DNA of 64,000 nucleotides, from assembly GCF_029626265.1 (NCBI RefSeq), contig NZ_JARUBN010000001.1, forward strand, positions 7,195,001 through 7,259,000, read 5' to 3'. A program made the translations under genes and the position numbers. The notes beneath the pieces were generated by a model that was not told the DNA's origin, did no database searches, and saw nothing but the letters and a program-made list of their open reading frames with translations. This DNA is from Micromonospora sp. WMMD1102. Its GTDB lineage: Bacteria; Actinomycetota; Actinomycetes; Mycobacteriales; Micromonosporaceae. Below are positions 35,343 through 43,179 of the stretch, one piece after another; the first letter of the stretch is position 1, and each line of letters starts with the position of its first letter.

Positions 35343-37369
35343 AGGATCGTGTCAGCATCCTGGACGGTAACACCTTTGTGGTTAGTGACTGCGCGGGCGA
35401 CATCGAGGCGTCCCGGACCACTCCGACCGGACTATTCGCCTTCGACACGCGCTTCCTGTCAAGGTGGGTCCTGACCTTGAACGGCGAACGACTTTCTCCC
35501 ATTTCCGTCGATGATCTCCAGTATTTTGAGACCCGCTACTTCCTCACTCCGGGTGCACCTACCCATTACGTGGACGCCAAGCAGTCGGTCATTCGTCAGC
35601 GCCAGATTGGCGTCCACATGGAGGAACGATTGATAGTCCTCAACCATGAGTTGAGAGCAGTCGATGTCGAGATTAGACTGGAGGCCGACAGCGACTTTGC
35701 TGACATATTCGACGTCAAGAACGCGGAAATCAAGAGGGCGGGAGAGATCGCAACATTCGTGGACGAGGACAGGCTGCGTTTCAGCTACCGGCGGGACTTG
35801 TTTCACCGTGAGACGATCATCTCCTCCTCTGAGCCGGCAGAAATTTGCGCAAGCGGAATCAGCTTCAACGTCCGGATCGAGCCACACGGCCGGTGGATCA
35901 CTCAACTGGAGGTGGCAACCGTCGTGAGGCCGGGACCCAGGCGGCCATCACACCAGAGCATCCAGGCCCAAACTAGGCGCAAAAGGGTGGAGATGCGCGA
36001 GGAGCTGGGCCGCTGGCTGGCTGACGCGCCGAAATTGGTGTCCACCTGGGACGCCCTGACGGAGGCGTACCACCAGGGCTTGGTCGATCTCTCCGCGTTG
36101 CGCTACGTGCCGTTGATATCACGAGGCAAGAGCGTCCCCGCGGCCGGACTGCCATGGTTCATGACCATGTTTGGGCGCGACAGCATTCTGACCAGCCTGC
36201 AGATGCTGCCATTCAAGCCGGAGCTCGCGAGGATCACGCTTTCTGCTCTCGGGCTCATTCAGGGTGCGAGGCTGGAGGACTTCCGCGAGCAGGAGCCGGG
36301 GAAGATTATGCACGAGGTGCGGTACGGGGAGTCGGCAGCGTTCGAGGAACAGCCGCAGAGCGCGTACTACGGCGCGGCCGACACCACGCCCCTTTATGTG
36401 ATTCTTCTCGACGAGTACGAGCGTTGGAGCGGCGACGCCAACACGGTACGGGATCTCAAGGTCGAGGCATACAGAGCCCTGGACTGGATCGACGGGTACG
36501 GGGACCTGATGGGCAACGGCTACATCTGGTACCAGCGACGGAACACGAAGAACGGCCTGGAGAACCAGTGCTGGAAGGACTCGTTGAACTCCATCTCGTA
36601 TCACGATGGCAGGCTGCCAGCCTGCCCGCGGGCGACCTGCGAACTTCAGGGCTATGCCTATGACGCCAAGGTTCGCGGAGCAAGGCTGGCCCGCCAGTTT
36701 TGGAACGACCCGGCGTATGCTGACCGTCTTGAGCGTGAAGCAGACGAGCTCAAAAAGCGCTTCAATCGCGACTTTTGGGTTGATGACGGCGAATATTACG
36801 CGCTAGCCCTCGATACTGACGGCAGGCCGGTCGACGCACTCTCCTCGAACATGGGTCATCTACTGTGGAGCGGCATTGTCGACGAAGCCAGAGCCCAGAA
36901 GGTGGTTGATCATCTGTTAGGTCCGAAGCTGTTCTCCGGCTGGGGCGTGCGGACGCTCGCCGAGGGTGAGGGACGATATAATCCGGTAGGCTACCACGTG
37001 GGCACGGTCTGGCCGTTCGATAATTCATTCATCGCGTGGGGACTCTGGCGATTCGGCTTCAGGAAGGAGGCAGGTCGCATCTCCAAGGGTATCATCGACG
37101 CGGCGAAATTCTTTAACGGACGGCTGCCGGAGGCGTTCGCGGGCTATGATCGGGCGTTGACGGCGTACCCCGTTCAGTACCCCACCGCATGTAGCCCTCA
37201 GGCCTGGTCGGCGGGCGCCCCGATGTTGTTGTTGCGCACCATGCTGGGCCTGGAGCCGGTCGGTGACCACCTGGTGTCCGACCCCGTTCTGCCCGACGGG
37301 ATTGATCGGATCGAGGTCCACGATATCCCTGGCCGGTGGGGGCGAACAGATGTAGTCGCCCACCGCTGA
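35333..37369 (+). CDS. Amylo-alpha-1,6-glucosidase / glycogen-debranching-type enzyme
   Basis: This is a 678-residue enzyme with an N-terminal beta-sandwich GDE_N-type domain (about 10-205, with TPTGLFAFDTRFLSRWVLTL). A C-terminal (alpha/alpha)6 barrel of the amylo-1,6-glucosidase type follows (about 255-670, with AAGLPWFMTMFGRDSILTSL, YYGAADTTPLYV and HVGTVWPFDNSFIAWG). It probably hydrolyses alpha-glucosidic side links of a polysaccharide or glycoside in the cytoplasm; no signal peptide is present. GTG 35333 has a strong AAGGAGGA 5 bp upstream and overlaps the SCP2-like stop. Bacterial proteins of this architecture are often annotated debranching enzymes, but their substrates are poorly known. 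Base composition suggests acquisition. Confidence 0.88.
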   Translation: MSLKDRVSILDGNTFVVSDCAGDIEASRTTPTGLFAFDTRFLSRWVLTLNGERLSPISVDDLQYFETRYFLTPGAPTHYVDAKQSVIRQRQIGVHMEERLIVLNHELRAVDVEIRLEADSDFADIFDVKNAEIKRAGEIATFVDEDRLRFSYRRDLFHRETIISSSEPAEICASGISFNVRIEPHGRWITQLEVATVVRPGPRRPSHQSIQAQTRRKRVEMREELGRWLADAPKLVSTWDALTEAYHQGLVDLSALRYVPLISRGKSVPAAGLPWFMTMFGRDSILTSLQMLPFKPELARITLSALGLIQGARLEDFREQEPGKIMHEVRYGESAAFEEQPQSAYYGAADTTPLYVILLDEYERWSGDANTVRDLKVEAYRALDWIDGYGDLMGNGYIWYQRRNTKNGLENQCWKDSLNSISYHDGRLPACPRATCELQGYAYDAKVRGARLARQFWNDPAYADRLEREADELKKRFNRDFWVDDGEYYALALDTDGRPVDALSSNMGHLLWSGIVDEARAQKVVDHLLGPKLFSGWGVRTLAEGEGRYNPVGYHVGTVWPFDNSFIAWGLWRFGFRKEAGRISKGIIDAAKFFNGRLPEAFAGYDRALTAYPVQYPTACSPQAWSAGAPMLLLRTMLGLEPVGDHLVSDPVLPDGIDRIEVHDIPGRWGRTDVVAHR

Positions 37370-37390
37370 GGCCGTCGTAGAGGGGGCACG

Positions 37391-37948
37391 ATGACGGATA
37401 GGACATCTGACGAGCAACGGCTGCTCCAACTCCACCACGACTGGTATTATTCCAACTTCAATATCAACATTCCGCTGATGAGAACGGTATTTCCCCGCGG
37501 AGAAGAAAACTTCTTGATGTTCAACCTCAACGGCCACCCGTACTTCGGCGTCGACGACCTCGCCGACCTGTGGTCGTACTACGCCCGCACTGGGCGTTGG
37601 GGTCTCTGCGCGGACTACGTTCTCAGGGTCGAGGCCCTCGGTGACCTGGGCTACGTGCTCTCCGAAGGGACGTTCCCCGCTTGGAAGGTCAAGGACCCCG
37701 ACGGGAACTTTCTTCCCGACGACCAGCAGCGCGATCTGACCCTCCGCTACCGGTCCACGGAGATCTATAAAAGAGACGACGGCGCGGGGCAGCCCGAATG
37801 GAAGATGTGGCACTTCCACTGTTCCACCCGCCCCCCGGACGACGAGGCGCCGCCGGCCAAGACGGAACACGACGCGGCGGGGGTCCGCGGCCTGGGTAAT
37901 ACCCCGTACAGCGTGGGGATCCGAACCGAGTACAAGGTCGGCCCATGA
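37391..37948 (+). CDS. SnoaL/NTF2-like protein
   Basis: This is a 185-residue protein with the alpha+beta cone pattern of NTF2/SnoaL proteins. N-terminal helices (TSDEQRLLQLHHDWYYSNF) are followed by FPRGEENFLMFNLNGHPYFG, an aromatic segment (DLWSYYARTG), and strands with TLRYRSTEIYKRD and KMWHFHCST. Family members are isomerases, cyclases or hydrolases, or small-molecule binders. No defined catalytic Asp/His pair can be assigned, so the activity is open. GGGGGCACG precedes ATG 37391. It lies 21 bp after the glucosidase gene, and its stop overlaps the start of the hydrolase remnant (ATGATG), so it is inside the same operon. Confidence 0.72.
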   Translation: MTDRTSDEQRLLQLHHDWYYSNFNINIPLMRTVFPRGEENFLMFNLNGHPYFGVDDLADLWSYYARTGRWGLCADYVLRVEALGDLGYVLSEGTFPAWKVKDPDGNFLPDDQQRDLTLRYRSTEIYKRDDGAGQPEWKMWHFHCSTRPPDDEAPPAKTEHDAAGVRGLGNTPYSVGIRTEYKVGP

Positions 37949-38925
37949 TGCTCCGGTACCGATCGGTGCGAACCCGCAGAAAGAACGACGTTACCGTGCT
38001 GGAGCTCGGTCCCGATGGCGGGAACGGCAAGGCGCCGGTCCTGCTGGTGCATCCGGTCAACCTGAGGAAGGAATGTTGGCTCGACCTCATGCGCGGGTTG
38101 CTCGGTGATCGGCGGTGCGTCGCGGTGGACCTCGCCGGGCACGGAGAATCGAGCGACAGCGTGGGCTACAACCTTGACGGTTGGGTGTGGGACTGTCTCG
38201 ACGTCGTGACGTCGCTCAATCTCGGCCGCTACCACCTCGTCGGCGGCTCGCTCGGTGGAACGATCGCGTTGTGCCTCGCGGGCGAACTACCGGCCAGGGC
38301 GATGTCGGTCACGATGATGTGCAGCTCGATCCGGTACGAGTCGGATCCCGCGGCCGGGCCGGAACCTGACGTCATGCTCGGCACCGGTACCGTCGGCGAG
38401 CTGTTCGACCTACTCTCCGTCCAGGCGCCGACGCCGGGTTCACCGGTGCCGCTCGTGGCTACCATCCGACTTCTCATCCGACATCTCGAAACGGCCGAAC
38501 CGGGTGGCAAGCCGATGGTAGGGGGCACCGTGACGTTCTCCGGTGTGGGCAGGAACGAGGGCGGGGCGGTGGCCTGCTCGGCGTCGAGGCGGCTGCCCAC
38601 GCCTGCGGCGTCGGTCCGTTGCGACCTTCATCAGGGCCGGCGTCGACGCGATCGCGACTCAAGTCGGTCGTCGAGTTCTCCTACGGTCCAGAGGAGCTGG
38701 GCCTGCCGGCATCGGCCTCGCGCTGCGCATCGACTTCGATCCGGACCGGAGCCGACCGTCTGGCAGAGCCTCATACGACTGCGTGCGGTGACGTCGAGCG
38801 TCGGTGCGAGATCGCGGCGAGGTGGTCGCCGTGGGTCCCAGTTCGCCCACCTCATCGACGAACCTGCGCAAATCGGGACCATTCCCACGACGACAGACGA
38901 GATCCTGGAGATGGCAGCCCGATGA
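37945..38925 (+). pseudogene. Alpha/beta hydrolase, C-terminal half scrambled
   Basis: Residues 1-195 read as a good alpha/beta hydrolase: VLLVHPVNLRKECWLDLMRG, the VDLAGHGES segment and the nucleophile elbow VGGSLGG. From about 38540 the frame turns into arginine/serine-rich sequence with no homology-like pattern, while hydrophobic, protein-like stretches appear in the other two frames (FIRAGVDAIATQVGRR; VEFSYGPEELGLPAS; LALRIDFDPDRS). No catalytic Asp or His can be placed. The end FAHLIDEPAQIGTIPTTTDE to the TGA at 38923-38925 looks coding again. Several frameshifts are likely. Its stop overlaps the LLM start as ATGA. Confidence 0.6.
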
Positions 38926-39926
38926 ATGGATCCAACGCCCACCGCCCACCGCGCCCGGAAATGCCGGCCGTCGGCTTCGTCCTTGGCAGCAGTTTCCACC
39001 CCGCCGAGCTGATCGCCGTCGCGAGGGCGATCGAGGACAACGGGTTCGGCAGTGTGTGGTCGACCGAGGACTACTTCAAGACGGGAGGCATCTCGGGGGC
39101 GGCGGTGGTCCTCGGCGCCACCCGCCACCTCTCTGTGGGGACTGGTCTTATTTCGACCTATGCCCGCCATCCGGCGCTGACCGCGATGGAGGCTGCCACC
39201 CTGGCCTCCGCCTACCCGGGACGGTTTCGGCTCGGTCTCGGACCGGGCGGGCTTGGATGGCTCGACCAGCAGGGGATCCGGCATCCCCGGCCGGTGTCCC
39301 ACGTCCGGGAAAGCGCGCGCGCGGTGCGCGCACTACTCGCCGGGGAGGAGCTCTCGGGCGAGTACGACGGCCACACGTTCGAGCGGGTGCGCCTCACCTT
39401 CGTTCCCCGACAGGCGCCGCCGATCCTCGTCGGCGCCACCGGCCCCAGGATGACGGCGATCACCGGGGAGGTCGCGGACGGCCTGCTGCTGTCGGTCCTC
39501 AGCACACCAGAGTTCGTCCGGATCCAGCGCGGGATCATCGCCAGCACGGCTGGGGACGCGGTCAGGCCGATATCGACGTTCGCGTTCTTCGCCCTCGACG
39601 AATCCGTCGACCGGGCTCGGGCCATTGCCCGCCCAGTCCTCGCCGCCTACCTCGCGGAGACCGGGGGCACGGTGATGACCGACGCGATCGGCATTACCGG
39701 GCAACTGCGGCGGCTCCTGGCCGACGGAGACGCCGCCGACCTCGCTGCGGACATGCCCGACAGCTGGGTCGATCGGCTAGTCGTTTGCGGTGACCTCGAC
39801 ACCTGTCTCGAACGCATCAACGAGTTCGGCCGGGCCGGATCCGACGAGGTGGCGCTGGTGCCGCTCGCGGTCGGCACCCTGCCGGAAGACATAGCGAAGG
39901 TCGGCTCGGCCCTGCATACCGGGTGA
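38922..39926 (+). CDS. LLM-class (F420/FMN-dependent) oxidoreductase
   Basis: This is a 334-residue luciferase-like TIM-barrel protein. PAVGFVLGSSFHPAELIAVA opens the barrel. GSVWSTEDYF, LSVGTGLISTYARHPALTAM, FRLGLGPGG and PPILVGATGPRM are the usual LLM cofactor and strand motifs, followed by ITGEVADGLLLSV. These resemble F420-dependent enzymes of the MER/glucose-6-phosphate dehydrogenase-like group, but FMN use cannot be excluded. The C-terminal part contains the usual DTCLERINEFGRAGSDEVAL. ATG 38922 overlaps the preceding stop as ATGA, which fixes the start. It is the last gene of the acquired operon; IS fragments follow. Confidence 0.88.
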   Translation: MNGSNAHRPPRPEMPAVGFVLGSSFHPAELIAVARAIEDNGFGSVWSTEDYFKTGGISGAAVVLGATRHLSVGTGLISTYARHPALTAMEAATLASAYPGRFRLGLGPGGLGWLDQQGIRHPRPVSHVRESARAVRALLAGEELSGEYDGHTFERVRLTFVPRQAPPILVGATGPRMTAITGEVADGLLLSVLSTPEFVRIQRGIIASTAGDAVRPISTFAFFALDESVDRARAIARPVLAAYLAETGGTVMTDAIGITGQLRRLLADGDAADLAADMPDSWVDRLVVCGDLDTCLERINEFGRAGSDEVALVPLAVGTLPEDIAKVGSALHTG

Positions 39927-40008
39927 CGCCAAGATCGTCATCTTCGATGAATCGGGCGCCGCGCTGGTGCAGGCCACTCCGATCGCGGCTGCCCGTACCG
40001 CAGCTGGG

Positions 40009-40115
40009 ACTTTCGCCGATACCTGCCAACAGCACGGCATCCGCCGCTGAATGGGTCGTGCCGGATCGTTGTACGAGCCCTGGCCGAGGCGCTCTTCGCT
40101 CCACTTGATGGTTCG
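40009..40115 (+). mobile_element. IS3-like integrase fragment, short
   Basis: TFADTCQQHGIRR followed, across an in-frame TGA, by MGRAGSLY and then in another frame ALAEALFAPL resembles the terminal block of IS3 integrases (HGI..SMG..G..DNALAE.FF). It is too short and broken to be sure. Confidence 0.4.
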
Positions 40116-40161
40116 GACTGTCCGGTAGGTACAGCGAAGTGCCTGCCACGTAAGGGGCCGT

Positions 40162-40366
40162 GTCCTGGCTGATCTTGCGGTGATGATCGCTGACGGCGTG
40201 AGGCGATCGCCGACATCGACGTGGTGCGGCATCAGGCACACGTGTTCGGGCGGGTCGCCTCACCAGCCACCTGCTGGCGGGCCCTGGTCGAGGTCGACGA
40301 CCTGCGGGTACGGCGCATCGCGCAGGCGCGGGCGAAGGTCCGGGCCCGGGTGTGGTCGTCGGCCAG
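40162..40366 (+). mobile_element. IS1380-family transposase N-terminal fragment
   Basis: VLADLAVMIADG, a one-base loss near 40198, then EAIADIDVVRHQAHVFGRVA and SPATCWRALVEVDDLRVRRI match the start of IS1380-like transposases from actinomycetes. The rest of the element is missing. The fragment abuts the 3' end of the sigma factor gene. Confidence 0.65.
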
Positions 40367-40369
40367 GGA

Positions 40370-41182
40370 TCAGCCGACGTACGTGTCGGCGAGTTGGCCG
40401 CGGAGTTTGGTGAGGGCGCGGGTGAGGAGGCGGCTGATGTGCATTTGGGAGACGCCGATTTGTTCGGCGATCTGGGATTGGGTGAGGTTGCCGTAGAAGC
40501 GGAGGGTGAGGATTTTCTGTTCGCGTTCGTCGAGGGTGGCGAGGGCGGGGCCGAGGGCGACGCGGAGTTCGGCGAGTTCGTATTGGTTGTCTTCGGTGCC
40601 GAGGAGGTCGCCGAGTTCGGTGGTGCGTTCGCCGTCGCCGGTGGGGGTGGACAGGGAGACGGCGTTGTAGGCGCGGGCGCCTTCGAGGCCTTCGAGGACT
40701 TCTTCTTCGGTGAGGTTGAGGTGGGTGGCGATGTCGGTGATGGTGGGGGAGCGGCCGAGGGTTTGTAGGAGGTTGCTGTTGGCTTCGCTGATGGCGAGGC
40801 GGAGTTCCTGGAGGCGGCGGGGGACGCGGATGTCCCAGGTGCGGTCGCGGAAGTGTCGTTTGAGTTCGCCGATGATGGTGGGGATGGCGTAGCCGGCGAA
40901 GTCGACGCCGCGGGTGGGGTCGTATTTGTCGATGGCTTTGATGAGGCCGACGGCGGCGGTTTGGGTGAGGTCGTCGGTGGGTTCGCCGCGTCCGCTGTAG
41001 CGGTGGGCGAGGTGGTTGGCCAGGGGGAGCCAGGCTTCGATGGCTTTGTCGCGGAGGGTGGCGCGGGAGGGGTGGTGGGTGGGGAGGGCTGCCATGGCGT
41101 GCAGCAGGTCGGTGGCGGTGTCGTTGAGGTTGGGTTTGGCGGCGGTCTTGGTGGTGGTCTTCGTGGCTGTGGTGGTGGTCAT
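40370..41182 (-). CDS. SigB/SigF-type RNA polymerase sigma factor
   Basis: This is a group 3 sigma-70 factor of 270 residues. Region 2 contains LANHLAHRYSGRGEPTDDLT and KYDPTRGVDFAGYAIPTIIG, with the promoter-melting helix at RHFRDRTWDIRVPRRLQELR. Region 3 follows (LNLTEEEVLEGLEGARAYNA). Region 4 has LDEREQKILTLRFYGNLTQS and a recognition helix QIAEQIGVSQMHISRLLTRA. These are the marks of stress or sporulation sigma factors controlled by partner switching. ATG 41180-41182 follows GGGAGA by 6 bp. An upstream in-frame extension would add a HEPAP-repeat N-terminus with no homology and is rejected. No anti-sigma gene is adjacent. Confidence 0.93.
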   Translation of the reverse strand: MTTTTATKTTTKTAAKPNLNDTATDLLHAMAALPTHHPSRATLRDKAIEAWLPLANHLAHRYSGRGEPTDDLTQTAAVGLIKAIDKYDPTRGVDFAGYAIPTIIGELKRHFRDRTWDIRVPRRLQELRLAISEANSNLLQTLGRSPTITDIATHLNLTEEEVLEGLEGARAYNAVSLSTPTGDGERTTELGDLLGTEDNQYELAELRVALGPALATLDEREQKILTLRFYGNLTQSQIAEQIGVSQMHISRLLTRALTKLRGQLADTYVG

Positions 41183-41548
41183 GGTGGGTCTCCCTGCGTC
41201 GTGGGCGGGGACGTGGTTGTCCGGTGCGGGTTCATGTGGTGGTGCGGGTTCGTGTGGTGTCGGGTTCATGTGGTGGTTCGGGTGGTGGCGTATGGCTGTT
41301 CAGGTGTCACCTTAGCCCGTTGGTATCGGCTGAGGCTAGCCGAACGGCTGATGTATAAAAGTTTCTTACCTGACCAAAGTAGGGCACAATGGCGCATGAT
41401 CGGCTCGCGTTTTCGTCGATCACCGACTGAACGAGATTCGCCGATCACACGTTCAGGTCCCGACGACGGCGAGATGATTACCGCCTGTGGGTTCAAGGTG
41501 GCGGGATGTGATCTACCGGACGGACCGGGCCGGCGGCCGGGGTACGGC
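41183..41548. other. Divergent sigma/LtrA intergenic region with short repeats
   Basis: Three imperfect copies of CGGGTTCATGTGGTGGT lie at 41227-41244, 41245-41260 and 41261-41278, in the leader of the sigma gene. An AT-rich spot (TGTATAAAAGTTTCTTA, 41353-41369) interrupts the GC-rich DNA and is the most promoter-like place. It would serve the sigma gene as TATACA on the minus strand. Confidence 0.45.
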
Positions 41549-42715
41549 GTGATCCGCCCGCGTCGGATCATCCAGCGCTGGGGACTGGACCCGGAGTCGT
41601 TGCCCGGTGAGGAGGAGCGGCACGCCTCCTGGCTCGAACTCTTCTTCGACCTGGTCTTCGTGCTGGCACTGGCCGCCGTGCAGAACCGGCTCACCGACGA
41701 GGTGCCGGACGCCGACGATATCCTCCGGACCGCCGCGCTCTACGCGATCGTCTACTGGGCCTGGGTCGGCCAGGCGATCTACGACACCCGGTTCGACCCC
41801 GACGACCTCGGTCACCGGCTGGTCGTACTCGTCGGAATGGTCGGGGCCGGCGCCATGGCGGTCGGCGTCAGGGACGCTCCGGACACCCTGCTGCTGCCGG
41901 TCGGCTACCTCGTGGTCCGCGGCACCCTGCTGGTGCTCTACCTCCGGGTCCGCGGCACCAACGCCACCACCCGGCGGCTGACCACGGTCTACCTCAGTGG
42001 GTTCGGCGCGGGCCTGCTGTTCTGGGTCGCCTCGCTCGCCGTACCCGCGCAGAACCGGCCGATGCTCTGGCTGTTCGGGCTGGTCGTCGAAGTACTGACA
42101 CCGTGGCTCGGCCGCCGCTGGCTGATCCGGCACCCGGTGCACCCGTCGCACCTGCCGGAACGGATCGGGCAGTTCACCATCATCCTGCTCGGGGTCAGCC
42201 TGACCGACCTGATCGACGCGATGCCGAGCCGGCCCTCGCCGGCCGCCGTCGTGGTGGCGACCACCGGGTTCCTCATCCCGGCCTCGATCTGGTGGGTCTA
42301 CACCACCTTCGTGACGCTGGGCCTGACCAGGTCCCGGTTGAGCGCCGGCATCGGCTACGCGACCGTGCACGGGCTGATCGGCTCCGCGTTGCTGCTGCTC
42401 GGGTGGTGCCTGGGGCAGGCCGTCCGGGAGGTCGGTGCCGGCCGCGAGGACCTGCCCCGGATGCTGCGCCTGATGCTGGCGGTCTCGCTGGCCAGTTGGA
42501 TGATCGGTGGCCTGGCACTGCAACGGATCGCACTGGGTGCCATACCGCCGCTGCGGATCGCGGTCACGACCGTCACCGTGGGGCTGCTCGGCGCCGTCAC
42601 CCTGGTGCCGCCGCCGATCGTCCTGATGCCGCTGCTCGCCGTGCTGACGATCGGCTACGCCGCCGTCAGCAGCCGGCTAATCGTCCGGTTCGGCAGGGAA
42701 CGGATCCAAGCTTGA
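41549..42715 (+). CDS. LtrA family membrane protein (low temperature requirement A)
   Basis: This is a multi-pass membrane protein of about 388 residues with roughly ten helices. The signature EEERHASWLELFFDLVFVLAL with the following hydrophobic runs identifies the LtrA family, named after a Listeria gene needed for growth in the cold; the molecular activity is unknown. Other conserved parts are PERIGQFTIILLGVSL and SIWWVYTTFV. GTG 41549 is taken because the conserved region begins there. ATG 41474 and ATG 41396 are open alternatives, but their extra sequence is not membrane- or family-like. It is divergent from the sigma factor gene. Confidence 0.85.
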   Translation: MIRPRRIIQRWGLDPESLPGEEERHASWLELFFDLVFVLALAAVQNRLTDEVPDADDILRTAALYAIVYWAWVGQAIYDTRFDPDDLGHRLVVLVGMVGAGAMAVGVRDAPDTLLLPVGYLVVRGTLLVLYLRVRGTNATTRRLTTVYLSGFGAGLLFWVASLAVPAQNRPMLWLFGLVVEVLTPWLGRRWLIRHPVHPSHLPERIGQFTIILLGVSLTDLIDAMPSRPSPAAVVVATTGFLIPASIWWVYTTFVTLGLTRSRLSAGIGYATVHGLIGSALLLLGWCLGQAVREVGAGREDLPRMLRLMLAVSLASWMIGGLALQRIALGAIPPLRIAVTTVTVGLLGAVTLVPPPIVLMPLLAVLTIGYAAVSSRLIVRFGRERIQA

Positions 42716-42783
42716 CCACGCCGCCCGGCGCGACCGGGCCACCAGCCGCCGGGCGTGACCGCGACGCCGAGTGGCGGGCGCGG

Positions 42784-43179
42784 TCAGGCGGCCAGCCGGC
42801 GGGCACGGTCGCGTACCCGGCGGGCCGCGAGGTGCGCGGCCGAGAAGCTCCGGCCGGCGCCGACCCGGAGCGGCTCGGGGACGTCGGCCAGCCCCCGGTA
42901 GTGCACGGTGAGCAGTTGCAGCCAGCTCATCAGACCGGCGAGTTCCTGGCCCAACGGCTCGGGACGGCCGGCCGGGTCCACGGCGAGCGGCCCGGCGTAC
43001 CCGTCGACGGCAGTCTGTAGGGCGCGGTGCCCCGCAGCCAGCTCCGGCAGCAGCTCGGCGAGCGGGACCGGGGTGCCGGGCCGGACCTGGTGCCGGCCGA
43101 GCAGCTCGGCCACCGCCTCGGCGGCGGCGCCGACGGCGGCGGCGAACCGGCGCCGCTCCTCGTCCGGTACCGGCGTCAT
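42784..43179 (-). CDS. Small helical protein downstream of UvrA-like gene
   Basis: This 131-residue protein begins MTPVPDEERRRFAAAVGAAA. It is alanine/leucine-rich and largely helical (AVAELLGRHQVRPG, ELAAGHRALQTAVDGY, LAAHLAARRVRDRARRLAA) and has no membrane segment or motif I can name. Its ATG overlaps the stop of the UvrA-like gene (ATGA at 43176-43179), so it is translationally coupled and probably works with that ATPase or shares its regulation. Confidence 0.7.
   Translation of the reverse strand: MTPVPDEERRRFAAAVGAAAEAVAELLGRHQVRPGTPVPLAELLPELAAGHRALQTAVDGYAGPLAVDPAGRPEPLGQELAGLMSWLQLLTVHYRGLADVPEPLRVGAGRSFSAAHLAARRVRDRARRLAA

Noticed and set aside
33841..40366. A direct repeat of the tRNA-Lys 3' end marking attR
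   Set aside because: I looked for the T-arm and acceptor sequence downstream and saw no second copy, so the island's right attachment site cannot be claimed.
41183..41269. An N-terminal extension of the sigma factor with HEPAP repeats
   Set aside because: The extension is not sigma-like, and a good GGGAGA site precedes the ATG at 41182.
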